Below, piece by piece: positions 7,651 to 15,824 of a stretch of 64,000 bases of DNA (position 1 is its first letter; every line of letters starts with the position of its first letter). The notes beneath the pieces were generated by a model. That model did not search any database, had not been told where the DNA came from, and was given only the letters and a program-made list of their open reading frames with translations. A program made the position numbers and the translations under genes. The DNA lies in contig BBYL01000016.1 of assembly GCA_001570385.1 (NCBI GenBank), forward strand, positions 228,642 to 292,641, in the 5' to 3' direction. Origin of the DNA: Microtetraspora glauca. GTDB lineage: Bacteria > Actinomycetota > Actinomycetes > Streptosporangiales > Streptosporangiaceae.

Positions 7651-9142
7651 GCAGCAGGGCCAGGCGCCGCCTGCGGGCGAGCAGTACGGCGCCGGCGAGC
7701 AGGGCCACCCCGCCCAGGCACGCGTAGTACAGGTGGGCGGGCACGGCCCCGGCCAGTTGCCCCACCCGGCCGCCGACGGCGGCGCCGACGGCGGCCGAAA
7801 CCCACCACACGCCCATCATCCGGCTCGTGTAGAAGGCCGGGGCCGCGCTGCCCGCCGCGCTGATCCCGACGGGCGCCAGGGCCAGCTCGCCGCACGCCTG
7901 CAGGAAGAAGACCGTGAGCAGCCACAGCGGGGAGACCGTGCCCCCTCCGTCCGCGCCCCCTGAGCCGCCCTCCCCGGCGGAGAGGCTGATCAGCGCCATG
8001 AGCACGTAGCTCAGGCCGACGAGTCCGAGGCCGAGCGCGAACTTGGCCGGCACGTCGGCGTGCCGGCCGAGCCGTACCCACGCGTAGGCGAAGAGCGGGG
8101 CCATGACGAGGATGAACAGGGGATGGGCGCCCTGGAACCAGCTCGCGGGGATCACGAAACCGAGAACGTCACGGTCGACCGACTCCCGCGCGAACAGGCT
8201 CAGCACCGACCCCGACTGCGTGAAGATCATCCAGAAGATCGCGGAGGAGAGGAAGAGCCGGACGAAGCCGAGCACGCGGCTCCGTTCCGCGGCCGTCAGC
8301 CTCGGGTGCCGCAGGAGCGTACGGAACTGGAACACGGGCACGGCGAGGACCAGGACGCCCACGGGGATGAGGACGTGCTCGATCCTGAGGGTCCCCGCGA
8401 GGCCGTCGGCGAGAACGGCGGCGACGGCCACACCGGCCCAGATCCCGGCCCGGCGGAAGGCCCGCGCGCGCTCGGCCCGGGAGGCGGGGTTGATGGGGAG
8501 CGCGCCGACGTGACCGAAGTGCCGCCTGCCGGCGGCGAACTGGATCACCCCGAACGCCATGCCCACGGCCGCCGCGCCGAACCCGAGGTGCCAGTCGACG
8601 GTCTCGCCGAGGAATCCCGTGACGACGGGCGCGATCAGCGCGCTGACCTGGATGCTCATGTAGAAGACGGAGAACGCGGCCTCCCTGCGCTCGGTGTCGC
8701 CCGGACCGTAGAAGCCGCTGAGCAGCGCGCTCATGTTGGGCTTGAGCAGGCCGGTCCCGGCGATGATCAGAGCGAGCCCCGCCCACACCGTCCACCCGGC
8801 CGGCAGGGCCATGCAGACGTGACCCGCGGTGATCACCATGCCGCTGAACAGCGTGGCGCGCCGGGCGCCGAGTACCCGGTCGCCCAGCCAGGCGCCGGGC
8901 ACCGCGGCGATGAACAGCAGCGCCATGTACAGGCCGAACAGGGCGGTCGCCTCGGCGGGGGACAGGCCGAGCCCGCCCTCGGAGACGGGTGACACCGCGA
9001 ACAGGAAGAGAATCGCCTGCATCCCGTAGAAGCTGAAGCGCTCCCACATGTCGGTGAGGAACAGGGTGGCGAACCAGCGCGGTTGCCCGAAGATCGTTCG
9101 GGCGGGGACCGGCGCCGGATGGGCCGTCTGCGTGGTGGCCAT
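7622..9142 (-). CDS. POT/PTR2 family proton-coupled oligopeptide transporter
   Basis: A 506-residue inner-membrane carrier of the POT (PTR2, DtpT-like) branch of the major facilitator superfamily. The signature helix-1 motif appears as MWERFSFYGMQAILFLF, and the family block FSVFYMSIQVSALIAPVVTGFLGE follows. About 14 hydrophobic segments can be counted. It normally imports di- and tripeptides with protons, and some actinomycete homologues sit in natural-product loci. It is convergent with the SchA/CurD gene with an overlapping 3' end. Its place inside the cluster suggests transport of the product or a precursor, but a resident peptide uptake gene cannot be excluded. GGGAG precedes the ATG. 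Confidence 0.9.
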   Translation of the reverse strand: MATTQTAHPAPVPARTIFGQPRWFATLFLTDMWERFSFYGMQAILFLFAVSPVSEGGLGLSPAEATALFGLYMALLFIAAVPGAWLGDRVLGARRATLFSGMVITAGHVCMALPAGWTVWAGLALIIAGTGLLKPNMSALLSGFYGPGDTERREAAFSVFYMSIQVSALIAPVVTGFLGETVDWHLGFGAAAVGMAFGVIQFAAGRRHFGHVGALPINPASRAERARAFRRAGIWAGVAVAAVLADGLAGTLRIEHVLIPVGVLVLAVPVFQFRTLLRHPRLTAAERSRVLGFVRLFLSSAIFWMIFTQSGSVLSLFARESVDRDVLGFVIPASWFQGAHPLFILVMAPLFAYAWVRLGRHADVPAKFALGLGLVGLSYVLMALISLSAGEGGSGGADGGGTVSPLWLLTVFFLQACGELALAPVGISAAGSAAPAFYTSRMMGVWWVSAAVGAAVGGRVGQLAGAVPAHLYYACLGGVALLAGAVLLARRRRLALLLTAADPARV

Positions 9143-9344
9143 GGCGGGCTCCCTACGTTGCCGTGGGCGCGAGACCGCGAAGGTGCTCGCGCCATGTCAC
9201 GGCGAGGGTGCCAAGCCCGCCTCGGTACCGGCTTGGCCGGCGCTCGAAAGGGGCACCCGAAAGGGCGGCCACCTGCCCGTGGCCCGCCGATCCGGAGCTC
9301 GAAAGGACGAGCGGGTGCGCCTGGCCCCCGCCGGATCCCCGGCT

Positions 9345-10061
9345 CTACGTGCCCGTGGCGCGCCGGATCCGCACCAGCGCCTCGCCCAGGGCCTGGCGGC
9401 ACTCCTCGAGTGCGCGGCCGTCCACGACGCCGTCCCTGGCCGCCGTGCGGGCGTCATTCCTGAACCGGTCGAGCATCTTCTCCATCTGCTTGACGGTCTT
9501 GCCGGAGGCGAAGTAGGAGTCCCACTCGTGGTGCCACTCGGCGCCCCAGGAGAGGGCCTCCCGCCACTCCCGAGGACCCCACTGGTCCGGGGTGACGGCG
9601 CGGGAGGCGGGTTCACCCGCCTGCTCGTGGACCTCGTCGGCGCCCGTTGCCGCGCCCGTCCCCGTGGGCGCCGCCGCCGGGAGGTCGCGCGGCACCGCCG
9701 GGGCGTGCCGCGCCTCGTCGCGTACGCGCTGCGCCGACCTGCGGACCTCGTCGCTGATCCGGAGGATCGTCTGGGTCAGCTCGTCAAGCTCCGGAGCCCG
9801 CCGGCGCAGCTCCTCCTGCCCGTCCGCCGTGATGCGGTACCTCTTGCGGCCGCCGTCGTCCGGCTCGCTGACGATGAAGCCCTCGCTCTCCAGCTTGGAC
9901 AGCCGGGGGTACACGGCTCCGGCCGACGGGGCGTAGGCGCCGAGGAACGTCTCCTCGACCAGCTTGATCGCCTCGTAGCCGTACCGCGGCTGATCCTTCA
10001 GCAACGCGAGGAGGTAGAGCTTGAACTGGCCGTGTCCGAACGGGGACGCCACCGCCGCCAT
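9345..10061 (-). CDS. PadR family transcriptional regulator
   Basis: A 238-residue PadR-type regulator. The winged helix occupies residues 8-85 (FKLYLLALLKDQPRYGYEAIKLVEE through YPRLSKLESEGFIVSE and GRKRYRITADG). A long helical C-terminal part follows, rich in Trp (WGPREWREALSWGAEWHHEWDSYF), and probably mediates dimerisation and ligand sensing. It overlaps the upstream DUF4097 gene (TGATG), so the two form an operon. Upstream of that operon, and again upstream of the MFS pump gene at 13957, lie repeats centred on TATCGCGATA. I infer that this PadR binds them and represses export until the product or an intermediate accumulates. Confidence 0.9.
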   Translation of the reverse strand: MAAVASPFGHGQFKLYLLALLKDQPRYGYEAIKLVEETFLGAYAPSAGAVYPRLSKLESEGFIVSEPDDGGRKRYRITADGQEELRRRAPELDELTQTILRISDEVRRSAQRVRDEARHAPAVPRDLPAAAPTGTGAATGADEVHEQAGEPASRAVTPDQWGPREWREALSWGAEWHHEWDSYFASGKTVKQMEKMLDRFRNDARTAARDGVVDGRALEECRQALGEALVRIRRATGT

Positions 10062-10900
10062 CACGCGCCGTCCTCCGTGCCCGTACGGGACGCCTCGGCG
10101 GAGGCTCTCTCGTCCGCTCTGTCGTCGGTACGGATCACCAGCGCCACCTTCCCCGAGACGGTGAAACCGCGCACCTGGACCTGGCGGTCCCGATGGGAGT
10201 TCTCCCGCAGCGTCACCCCGGTGGCACCCCGCCCGGACGGGCCGATGGGGACGAGCGCGGGAGCAAGGCGCCCGCCGGCGGGAGGATTGGCCACGACCTT
10301 GCCGCTCGCCGTGGAGAGCTCCACGTCCAGACCCGCCTTGTCCCGATCTCCTCCGAGCCCGAGCGTGATCGCGCCGGAGACCGAGCTGAGCACGGCGTCG
10401 ACCGGATCCGCCTCGGTGATCATGGTGATCTCGCCCGAGACGGACTCCAGATGCACCTGCCCGTGGCAGTGGCTGGCGATGATCTCCCCAGAGACGGTCT
10501 TGGCCATCAGCTGGGGACCGGCTCCCTCCATGACTATCTCCCCGTTCAACGTGGTGAGGCTGGTCTCCTCGCCGCTTCCCGCCATGGTGATCCCGGCGCT
10601 GACCGTCTCGACGCGGATCGGCGTGCCGGGAGGGAGGCGCAGGCTCAGGTCGGTCCGGCGCAGGAAGGCGGGAGGCAGGTCCCGGTACCACTTGCGGTGC
10701 AGGCCCAGGTCGTGCCGGATCTCGAGAACCCCGTCGCACACGTTGACCCGCAGCGGGGCGCCGCTCACCCGGGTGACCTCGAGCAGGGACGGCCCCTCGT
10801 CGGTGACCACGGCCACGCCTCCGTCGATGATCCGCACGATGGCCTGGGTCACTCCGGCCAACTCGATCTCGTACGGTCCCTCAACGCTCCACTCCGCCAT
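10061..10900 (-). CDS. DUF4097 beta-helix protein
   Basis: A 279-residue protein with DUF4097/putative-adhesin repeats. Recurring blocks such as VSAGITMAGSGEE, LNGEIVMEGAGPQ, VSGEIIASHCHGQ and VSGEITMITEADP build a right-handed beta-helix. In many actinomycetes a gene of this family precedes a PadR regulator, as here. No signal peptide or membrane segment is seen, so a cytoplasmic sensor or accessory role is more likely than adhesion. It is translationally coupled to the PadR gene. The 5' region carries the TATCGCGA-type operators. The function is not known; the family is clear. Confidence 0.82.
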   Translation of the reverse strand: MAEWSVEGPYEIELAGVTQAIVRIIDGGVAVVTDEGPSLLEVTRVSGAPLRVNVCDGVLEIRHDLGLHRKWYRDLPPAFLRRTDLSLRLPPGTPIRVETVSAGITMAGSGEETSLTTLNGEIVMEGAGPQLMAKTVSGEIIASHCHGQVHLESVSGEITMITEADPVDAVLSSVSGAITLGLGGDRDKAGLDVELSTASGKVVANPPAGGRLAPALVPIGPSGRGATGVTLRENSHRDRQVQVRGFTVSGKVALVIRTDDRADERASAEASRTGTEDGA

Positions 10901-10945
10901 CGCGATCCTCCTCGTCCGGCCGCCGGTGCCGCCGCTACTATCACG

Positions 10946-11017
10946 CTATATCGCGACTGTGCGGATTGCTACTCGAAAGCGGCTCGACCTTGACCAGATC
11001 GCGACATATATCGCGAT
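10946..11017. promoter_or_regulatory. PadR-type operators upstream of DUF4097-PadR operon
   Basis: CTATATCGCGA at 10946-10956 and a perfect inverted repeat ATCGCGA-N6-TCGCGAT at 10998-11017 lie just upstream of the DUF4097 start. The same core recurs five times before the MFS gene at 13957. Autoregulation by the PadR protein is the simplest reading. Confidence 0.7.
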
Positions 11018-11037
11018 CGGTCGAGGCCGAGCCGATG

Positions 11038-11664
11038 CTATCGAGCCGACTCCCATACTCCCAACTCGAAGCGCGCCCCCTCGGCGAACCTGGCCGCCAT
11101 GGCCGAACGCTCGGCCGCCGAGACGCGCGCGCCCAGGGCGTCCACGAGGGCGAGGGTGGCCTCGACCACGGGCAGGTAGTCCCGGTGCAGATGGACGTCG
11201 ATGAACGCCCGGTAGACCGGGTCGGGGGAGGAGCGCCGCTGCAGCTCCTTGCCGAGCTCGGCGTGGAACCACAGGCGGGGGAGCACCGCCGCGAGCGCCT
11301 CGGCGAAGCCGAGATCCCGCCCGGCGGACGCCAGGAAGGCACCGTACGGGCGGTCACTCGCGGGCGGGACGGGCGGCTCCTCGCCGAGGATGCCCAGCAT
11401 GGCCTGCCGCTTGGGCCCCGCCGACCGGGCCGCGCCCATCGCGATGCCCGCGAAGTGCGCCAGGTCGCCGAGGGTCGGCGCCTTGGCGGCGATGAGCGCC
11501 AGCGCGCGGGCGTAGTCCTCCAGATGCAGGCTGTCGATCGCCACGAGCCGTGCCAGCACGGCCTTGGGCAGGTCGCCCGCGCTGATCCCGGCGGGGATCG
11601 GGTGGTCGACGATCGCGGCGAAGCTCTCCTCGCCCGCCGTCCACAGTTCCTTGTGAAGACTCAT
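11038..11664 (-). CDS. TenA/heme-oxygenase-fold protein lacking the thiaminase cysteine
   Basis: A 208-residue all-helical protein of the TenA/PqqC fold. FAAIVDHPIPAGISAGDLPK and DYARALALIAAKAP are typical of TenA. In true thiaminase II the nucleophilic cysteine sits in an LPCxWxYxEIG block; here this reads LPRLWFHAELG, so Arg130 replaces Cys. It is therefore unlikely to hydrolyse thiamin. It lies 26 bases after the amidotransferase gene and is probably co-transcribed with it, which suggests a job in the polyketide pathway, for example as a PqqC-like or diiron oxidase or a scaffold. This is inference. AAAGG precedes the ATG. Confidence 0.8.
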   Translation of the reverse strand: MSLHKELWTAGEESFAAIVDHPIPAGISAGDLPKAVLARLVAIDSLHLEDYARALALIAAKAPTLGDLAHFAGIAMGAARSAGPKRQAMLGILGEEPPVPPASDRPYGAFLASAGRDLGFAEALAAVLPRLWFHAELGKELQRRSSPDPVYRAFIDVHLHRDYLPVVEATLALVDALGARVSAAERSAMAARFAEGARFELGVWESAR

Positions 11665-11690
11665 CACGCACCTTTCGAGGAGGGGGATCG

Positions 11691-13574
11691 TCAGCCGAGG
11701 TCCAGCCGTACGCGGTAGTGGCGCAGCCACGCGTTGAGGGTGAGCACCATCTCGATGTGGGTGCGGTTCACCCAGGCGATGGGGCCGTTCTCCAGCTTCT
11801 CCGGGGCGGCGAGTACGGCGCGCGCCGCCTGGACGTCGACCAGGGGATGGGCCGGCTGCCCGGGATCGTCGAGGATCTCGGTCAGCGACCGGCTCAGATA
11901 GCGGGTGTAGAGGGGGTCCTGGGTGACGGGGAACGGGCTCTTCTGCCTGTTCAGCACCTGCTCGGGCAGCAGGTCGGCGCCGGCGGCACGCAGCAGCGCC
12001 TTCTCCCGGCCGTCATGGCTCTTCATCGACCAGGGCGCGTTGAAGACGTACTCCACCAGCCGCGGGTCGACGTAGGGCACCCGCACCTCCAGCCCGACCG
12101 CCATGCTGATCCGGTCGTCCCGGGTGAGCAGGTGCTGCATCCACCTGGTCAGATGCATGTGGGTGATCTCCCGCATACGGCGTTCCCGCCCGGACTCTCC
12201 GGGGAGCCGCGGCACCTCCGCGACCGCCTCGCGGTAGCGGTCGGCGCCGTAGCCCTCCAGGTCGAGCAGCTTCAGCAGGCCCGGGTCGAGCAGGCCGCTG
12301 CCGAGGCCGGCGCCCGGACAGAAGAACTGGTAGAAGGCGATCCACGGGAACGCCTCCACGTCGATCAGTTCCGGCACCCACGCCCAGTGGTAGCCGCCGA
12401 ACACCTCGTCGGCGCCCTCCCCGCACAATGCGACGGTGCTGTGCCCGCGCACCTGTTGGAACAGCTCGTACAGCGAGGCGTCCATGTCGCCGAGCGGGCT
12501 CGGGCGGTCCTGGGCCAGCACGGTGGCCAGCCGGACGCCCGGCTCGGCGAGCCGTTCCGGGGTGATGACCACGGGCGTGTGCAGCGACGCGACATGCTCG
12601 GCGACCATGCGGGCGAACGGCGCGTCCGGGGTGTCGCGGACCTCGTCGGCGCGGAACCGCTCGGTGTAGCGCGTGAACGTCACGGAGAACGACCGGATGG
12701 GCTCCTCGCCCGCCGCGCGGCGGTGCCGGGCCGCCAGCGCGGTCATCACGCTGGAGTCCAGACCTCCGGAGAGCAGCGACCCGACGGGGACGTCGGCCAC
12801 GAGCTGGGCGGCGATGATCTCCTCCAGCATGCCGCGCACCGTGTCCACCGTCGCGGGCAGGTCGTCGGTGTGCGGGCGGGCCTGGAGGGCCCAGTAGCGC
12901 CGGTGCCGGATCCCCGAGCGGTCCACCCGTACGACGTGGCCGGGGCGCACCTCGTGGATGCCGGCGAAGACGGTGTGCCCGGGCGTCCAGACCTGGCTGA
13001 ACGCCTCGCGGAGGCTGTCGGCGTCGGCCCTGGCCTCGACCTCGCCGGTGGCGAACAGCGCCTTGGGCTCCGAGGCGAAGTACACCCGGCCCCCCTGGCC
13101 GCGATGGTAGAAGAGCGGCTTGACGCCGAAATGGTCGCGGACCAGGAGGAGCGCCTGCTCGTGGGCGTCCCAGACGGCGAAGGCGAAGATCCCGTTGAGG
13201 TGGTTCCCGACGTCCTCGCCCCATTCGAGGTAGGCCCTGAGCACGACCTCGGTGTCCCCGTCGGTGCGGAACCGGTGGCCGCGGGCCGCCAGCTCGCTCC
13301 GCAGCTCCCGGTAGTTGTAGATCTCCCCGTTGTAGGTCAGGACGGCAGGACCCCCGCCGTCCCGCTCCGCGACCATCGGCTGGGCGCTGCCCGCGAGGTC
13401 GATCACCGCGAGCCGCCGGTGGGCCAGGGCGGCGTGCCCGTCCGTCCACAGCCCCTCGGCGTCGGGGCCGCGGCAGGCCATCGTCTCCGACATGGCCGTC
13501 GCCGTGGCCGTGGCCGTGGCGCGCCGGCCCGTCAGATCTCGCTCGAAGTCAACATGACCGGCGATACCGCACAT
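11691..13574 (-). CDS. Asparagine-synthetase-like amidotransferase
   Basis: A 627-residue class B asparagine synthetase homologue. The glutaminase nucleophile is Cys2 (MCGIAGHVDF), with RRLAVIDL and YNGEIYNYREL following. The synthetase half has the ATP-pyrophosphatase loop SGGLDSS and ALCGEGADEVFGGY. In aromatic polyketide clusters this family (OxyD, FdmV, XanA, LlpA) either makes a malonamate starter or puts nitrogen into a carboxyl to give an amide or lactam. With halogenase, ABM and SchA/CurD genes nearby, lactam formation of the FdmV/XanA type is my first guess. The N-terminus has a short Ala-Thr repeat (ATATATATA) of no obvious role. It is divergent from the MFS pump across an operator-rich gap. 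Confidence 0.9.
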   Translation of the reverse strand: MCGIAGHVDFERDLTGRRATATATATAMSETMACRGPDAEGLWTDGHAALAHRRLAVIDLAGSAQPMVAERDGGGPAVLTYNGEIYNYRELRSELAARGHRFRTDGDTEVVLRAYLEWGEDVGNHLNGIFAFAVWDAHEQALLLVRDHFGVKPLFYHRGQGGRVYFASEPKALFATGEVEARADADSLREAFSQVWTPGHTVFAGIHEVRPGHVVRVDRSGIRHRRYWALQARPHTDDLPATVDTVRGMLEEIIAAQLVADVPVGSLLSGGLDSSVMTALAARHRRAAGEEPIRSFSVTFTRYTERFRADEVRDTPDAPFARMVAEHVASLHTPVVITPERLAEPGVRLATVLAQDRPSPLGDMDASLYELFQQVRGHSTVALCGEGADEVFGGYHWAWVPELIDVEAFPWIAFYQFFCPGAGLGSGLLDPGLLKLLDLEGYGADRYREAVAEVPRLPGESGRERRMREITHMHLTRWMQHLLTRDDRISMAVGLEVRVPYVDPRLVEYVFNAPWSMKSHDGREKALLRAAGADLLPEQVLNRQKSPFPVTQDPLYTRYLSRSLTEILDDPGQPAHPLVDVQAARAVLAAPEKLENGPIAWVNRTHIEMVLTLNAWLRHYRVRLDLG

Positions 13575-13807
13575 TGAGCACTCTCCCGTCTGTCGCGCGC
13601 TCGTACGGCGAGCCTCCCGGAGGTCACTCGAGCAGGGCTTGGAACGAGATGGAGCCGGTCTTGGCCGCTCCACCGGACCGGTGCCAGGACCGGTTCCCGG
13701 ATCGGTGGAGCGGGCCCCTCGCCGGTTCCGTCGGCGACCACGGCCCCGCTCGAGGCGGGATCGAGTCCGCCACCAGCGGCCGGGGCCATCATCGTGATGC
13801 GATACGG

Positions 13808-13924
13808 CAGTCGCGATATATGCCTCGCCGCCGACAACTGGATATCGCGATATGCGTCGGAGTATCTTGACCTAAGGCAGTATCGCGATATAGCGTGATC
13901 GCGATCGAGAACAGTATCGCGATC
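13808..13924. promoter_or_regulatory. Cluster of TATCGCGATA palindromes before the MFS pump
   Basis: The 382-base gap between the divergent amidotransferase and MFS genes carries at least five related sites. They are TCGCGATATAT (13811), a perfect 12-base palindrome ATATCGCGATAT (13842-13853), TATCGCGATA (13881-13890), GATCGCGATC (13897-13906) and TATCGCGATC (13915-13924). The same core stands before the DUF4097-PadR operon. This is a strong candidate operator array for that PadR regulator. The rest of the gap (13575-13800) shows nothing recognisable. Confidence 0.75.
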
Positions 13925-13956
13925 GTCTCCACTTCCGAGGTCTGCAAGGAGCAGTG

Positions 13957-15702
13957 ATGTCCGAACACGAAGGGAGCCAGCCGCTGCGGCTCGCCGAAGA
14001 AGCGGCTCCTCCGCACAAGCGCCGGTGGGCCGTACTGGCGATCATCCTGGTCGCGACGTTCATGGACCTGCTCGACGTGTCCATCGTCGCCATCGCCATC
14101 CCCTCGATCCAGAAGGATCTCCAGGCGACCTACACCTCGGCCCAGTGGATGCTGGCCGGCTACTCCCTGGCCTTCGCCCTACTGCTGATCACCGGCGGCC
14201 GGCTGGGCGACATCGCCGGGCGCAAGCGGATCTTCCTGCTCGGCATGGGCGGCTTCACCCTCGCCTCGGCCCTGTGCGGATTCGCCGTTTCGCCCGAGAT
14301 GCTGGTCGCCTCGCGGGTGCTCCAGGGGGCGATGGCCGCGATGATGGTCCCCCAGGTCATCTCCACGATCCAGCTGATCTTCCCGCCGAAGGAGCGCGGC
14401 GGCGCCTTCGCCGTCTACGGAGGTGTCGCCGGTCTCGCGACGATCAGCGGGCCGCTGCTGGGCGGCCTCCTGCTCAACGCGGACCTGTTCGGCAGCGGAT
14501 GGCGCTCGATCTTCCTCATCAACCTGCCGCTCGGCGTGGCCGCGTTCGTCGCCGCCATCGCGATCATGCCCGAGGTGCGGGTGCCGCTCGCGCACACCCT
14601 GCGGCTCGACCTCGTGGGCAGCTTCCTGATCACGGTCACCATGCTGCTGCTGATGTATCCGCTGATCCAGGGCCGCGACCTGGACTGGCCGGTGTGGACC
14701 CTTGCCATGATGGCGGCGTCCATCGTCGGGCTGCTGATCTTCGGCGCGCACCAGCGCCGCCGGGCCGGCAGGAACGCCGCGCCGCTGGTGCCTCCCTCGC
14801 TCTTCAGGAAGGTGTCGTTCACCGGCGGGCTCCTGGTGAACCTGTCCTTCTTCGCCGGCATCGTGTCCTTCTTCCTGGTGTTCATCATCTACCTGCAGGC
14901 GGGCCGCGGTGAGTCCGTCCTGTCGGCGGCACTGACCCTGCTGCCCTGGTCCGTCGGCATCGCCGTGGCCAGCGGCACCGGGTTCCAGCTCGCGCCCAAG
15001 CTCGGCCGTACGGTGCTGCACATCGGCACGGGCCTGATGACCCTCGCCATGGGCGGGGTCATCGTCACCATCCAGACCGGCGGCGCCGAGGTCTCCCTGT
15101 GGTGGTACGTCCCGAGCATGCTCGTCGGCGGCATCGGCATGGGCCTGGTCGCCCCGCTGCTGGTCGACGCCGTGGTGTCCGACGTCCCCCCGACGGAGGC
15201 GGGCTCGGCGTCCGGAGTCCTCAGCGCGGTCCAGCAGATCGGCGGCGCGCTGGGCATCGCCCTGGTCGGCCTGGTCTTCTTCGGCTCGGTGAGCGCGCAG
15301 GCCCAGAACGTCGCCGAGTCGGTCACCCCGAGGATCCGTACGGCGCTGCAGGCCGCGGGGGCGCCCGCCTCGGCGGCGGAGGAGGCGAGCCGGGGCTTCG
15401 TCCGGTGCTTCGTGGACCGGGCGGAGGAGAAGGATCCGACCGCGGTGCCCGCGAGCTGCGCCGAGGCGGAGTCGCCCCAGCAGGACGTCCCGCCCTCCGT
15501 GCGCACCGCCTTCACCGCGGCGGCGGATGAGGGCAGGAACGACCTCTTCAACCAGGCGATGACCGCGGCCGGCTGGTACAACGCCGGGGTCTTCTTCCTG
15601 ACCTTCCTGCTCATCTTCTTCCTGCCTCGCGCGATCAAGGTCCACGCCGAGGCCGACGCGGGCGCGCCGGAAGGGTCGCCCGAACCCGAGCCGGTGAGCT
15701 GA
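13957..15702 (+). CDS. MFS drug efflux transporter, DHA2 (EmrB/QacA) type
   Basis: A 581-residue inner-membrane proton antiporter with 14 predicted helices. Motif C-like and DHA2 landmarks are visible: DLLDVSIVAIAIPSIQKDL, the inter-helix GGRLGDIAGRKRIF, and GGVAGLATISGPLLGGLL. A large polar loop near residues 450-535 separates the last helices. It is the best candidate for product export and self-resistance. The ATG at 13957 (AAGGAG at 13946) is preferred over the overlapping GTG at 13954. It is the first gene of a run of plus-strand genes through 25035, and its promoter region carries the TATCGCGATA operators that implicate the PadR repressor. Confidence 0.93.
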   Translation: MSEHEGSQPLRLAEEAAPPHKRRWAVLAIILVATFMDLLDVSIVAIAIPSIQKDLQATYTSAQWMLAGYSLAFALLLITGGRLGDIAGRKRIFLLGMGGFTLASALCGFAVSPEMLVASRVLQGAMAAMMVPQVISTIQLIFPPKERGGAFAVYGGVAGLATISGPLLGGLLLNADLFGSGWRSIFLINLPLGVAAFVAAIAIMPEVRVPLAHTLRLDLVGSFLITVTMLLLMYPLIQGRDLDWPVWTLAMMAASIVGLLIFGAHQRRRAGRNAAPLVPPSLFRKVSFTGGLLVNLSFFAGIVSFFLVFIIYLQAGRGESVLSAALTLLPWSVGIAVASGTGFQLAPKLGRTVLHIGTGLMTLAMGGVIVTIQTGGAEVSLWWYVPSMLVGGIGMGLVAPLLVDAVVSDVPPTEAGSASGVLSAVQQIGGALGIALVGLVFFGSVSAQAQNVAESVTPRIRTALQAAGAPASAAEEASRGFVRCFVDRAEEKDPTAVPASCAEAESPQQDVPPSVRTAFTAAADEGRNDLFNQAMTAAGWYNAGVFFLTFLLIFFLPRAIKVHAEADAGAPEGSPEPEPVS

Positions 15703-15724
15703 GCCCCCGTCGACTGAGTCCGTC

Positions 15725-15770
15725 GATCGGCGCCGTGATTCCCGGTCCGCCGGAGAGTCCGGCGCCGATC
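15725..15770. terminator. Long stem-loop between MFS and multicopper oxidase genes
   Basis: An 11-base perfect inverted repeat (GATCGGCGCCG at 15725-15735, complement at 15760-15770) with a 24-base loop. It lacks a T tract. It may end or attenuate transcription from the MFS promoter before the oxidase gene. Confidence 0.5.
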
Positions 15771-15824
15771 TGCTGCCGCGTGCCGGCCGATGCCATCCCA
15801 GAGACGCCACCAGAGAGGTGTCCC

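Noticed and set aside
11718..13577. A 619-codon plus-strand frame opposite the amidotransferase
   Set aside because: It mirrors the asparagine-synthetase-like gene, which has all catalytic motifs on the minus strand; the plus frame has no recognisable domain.
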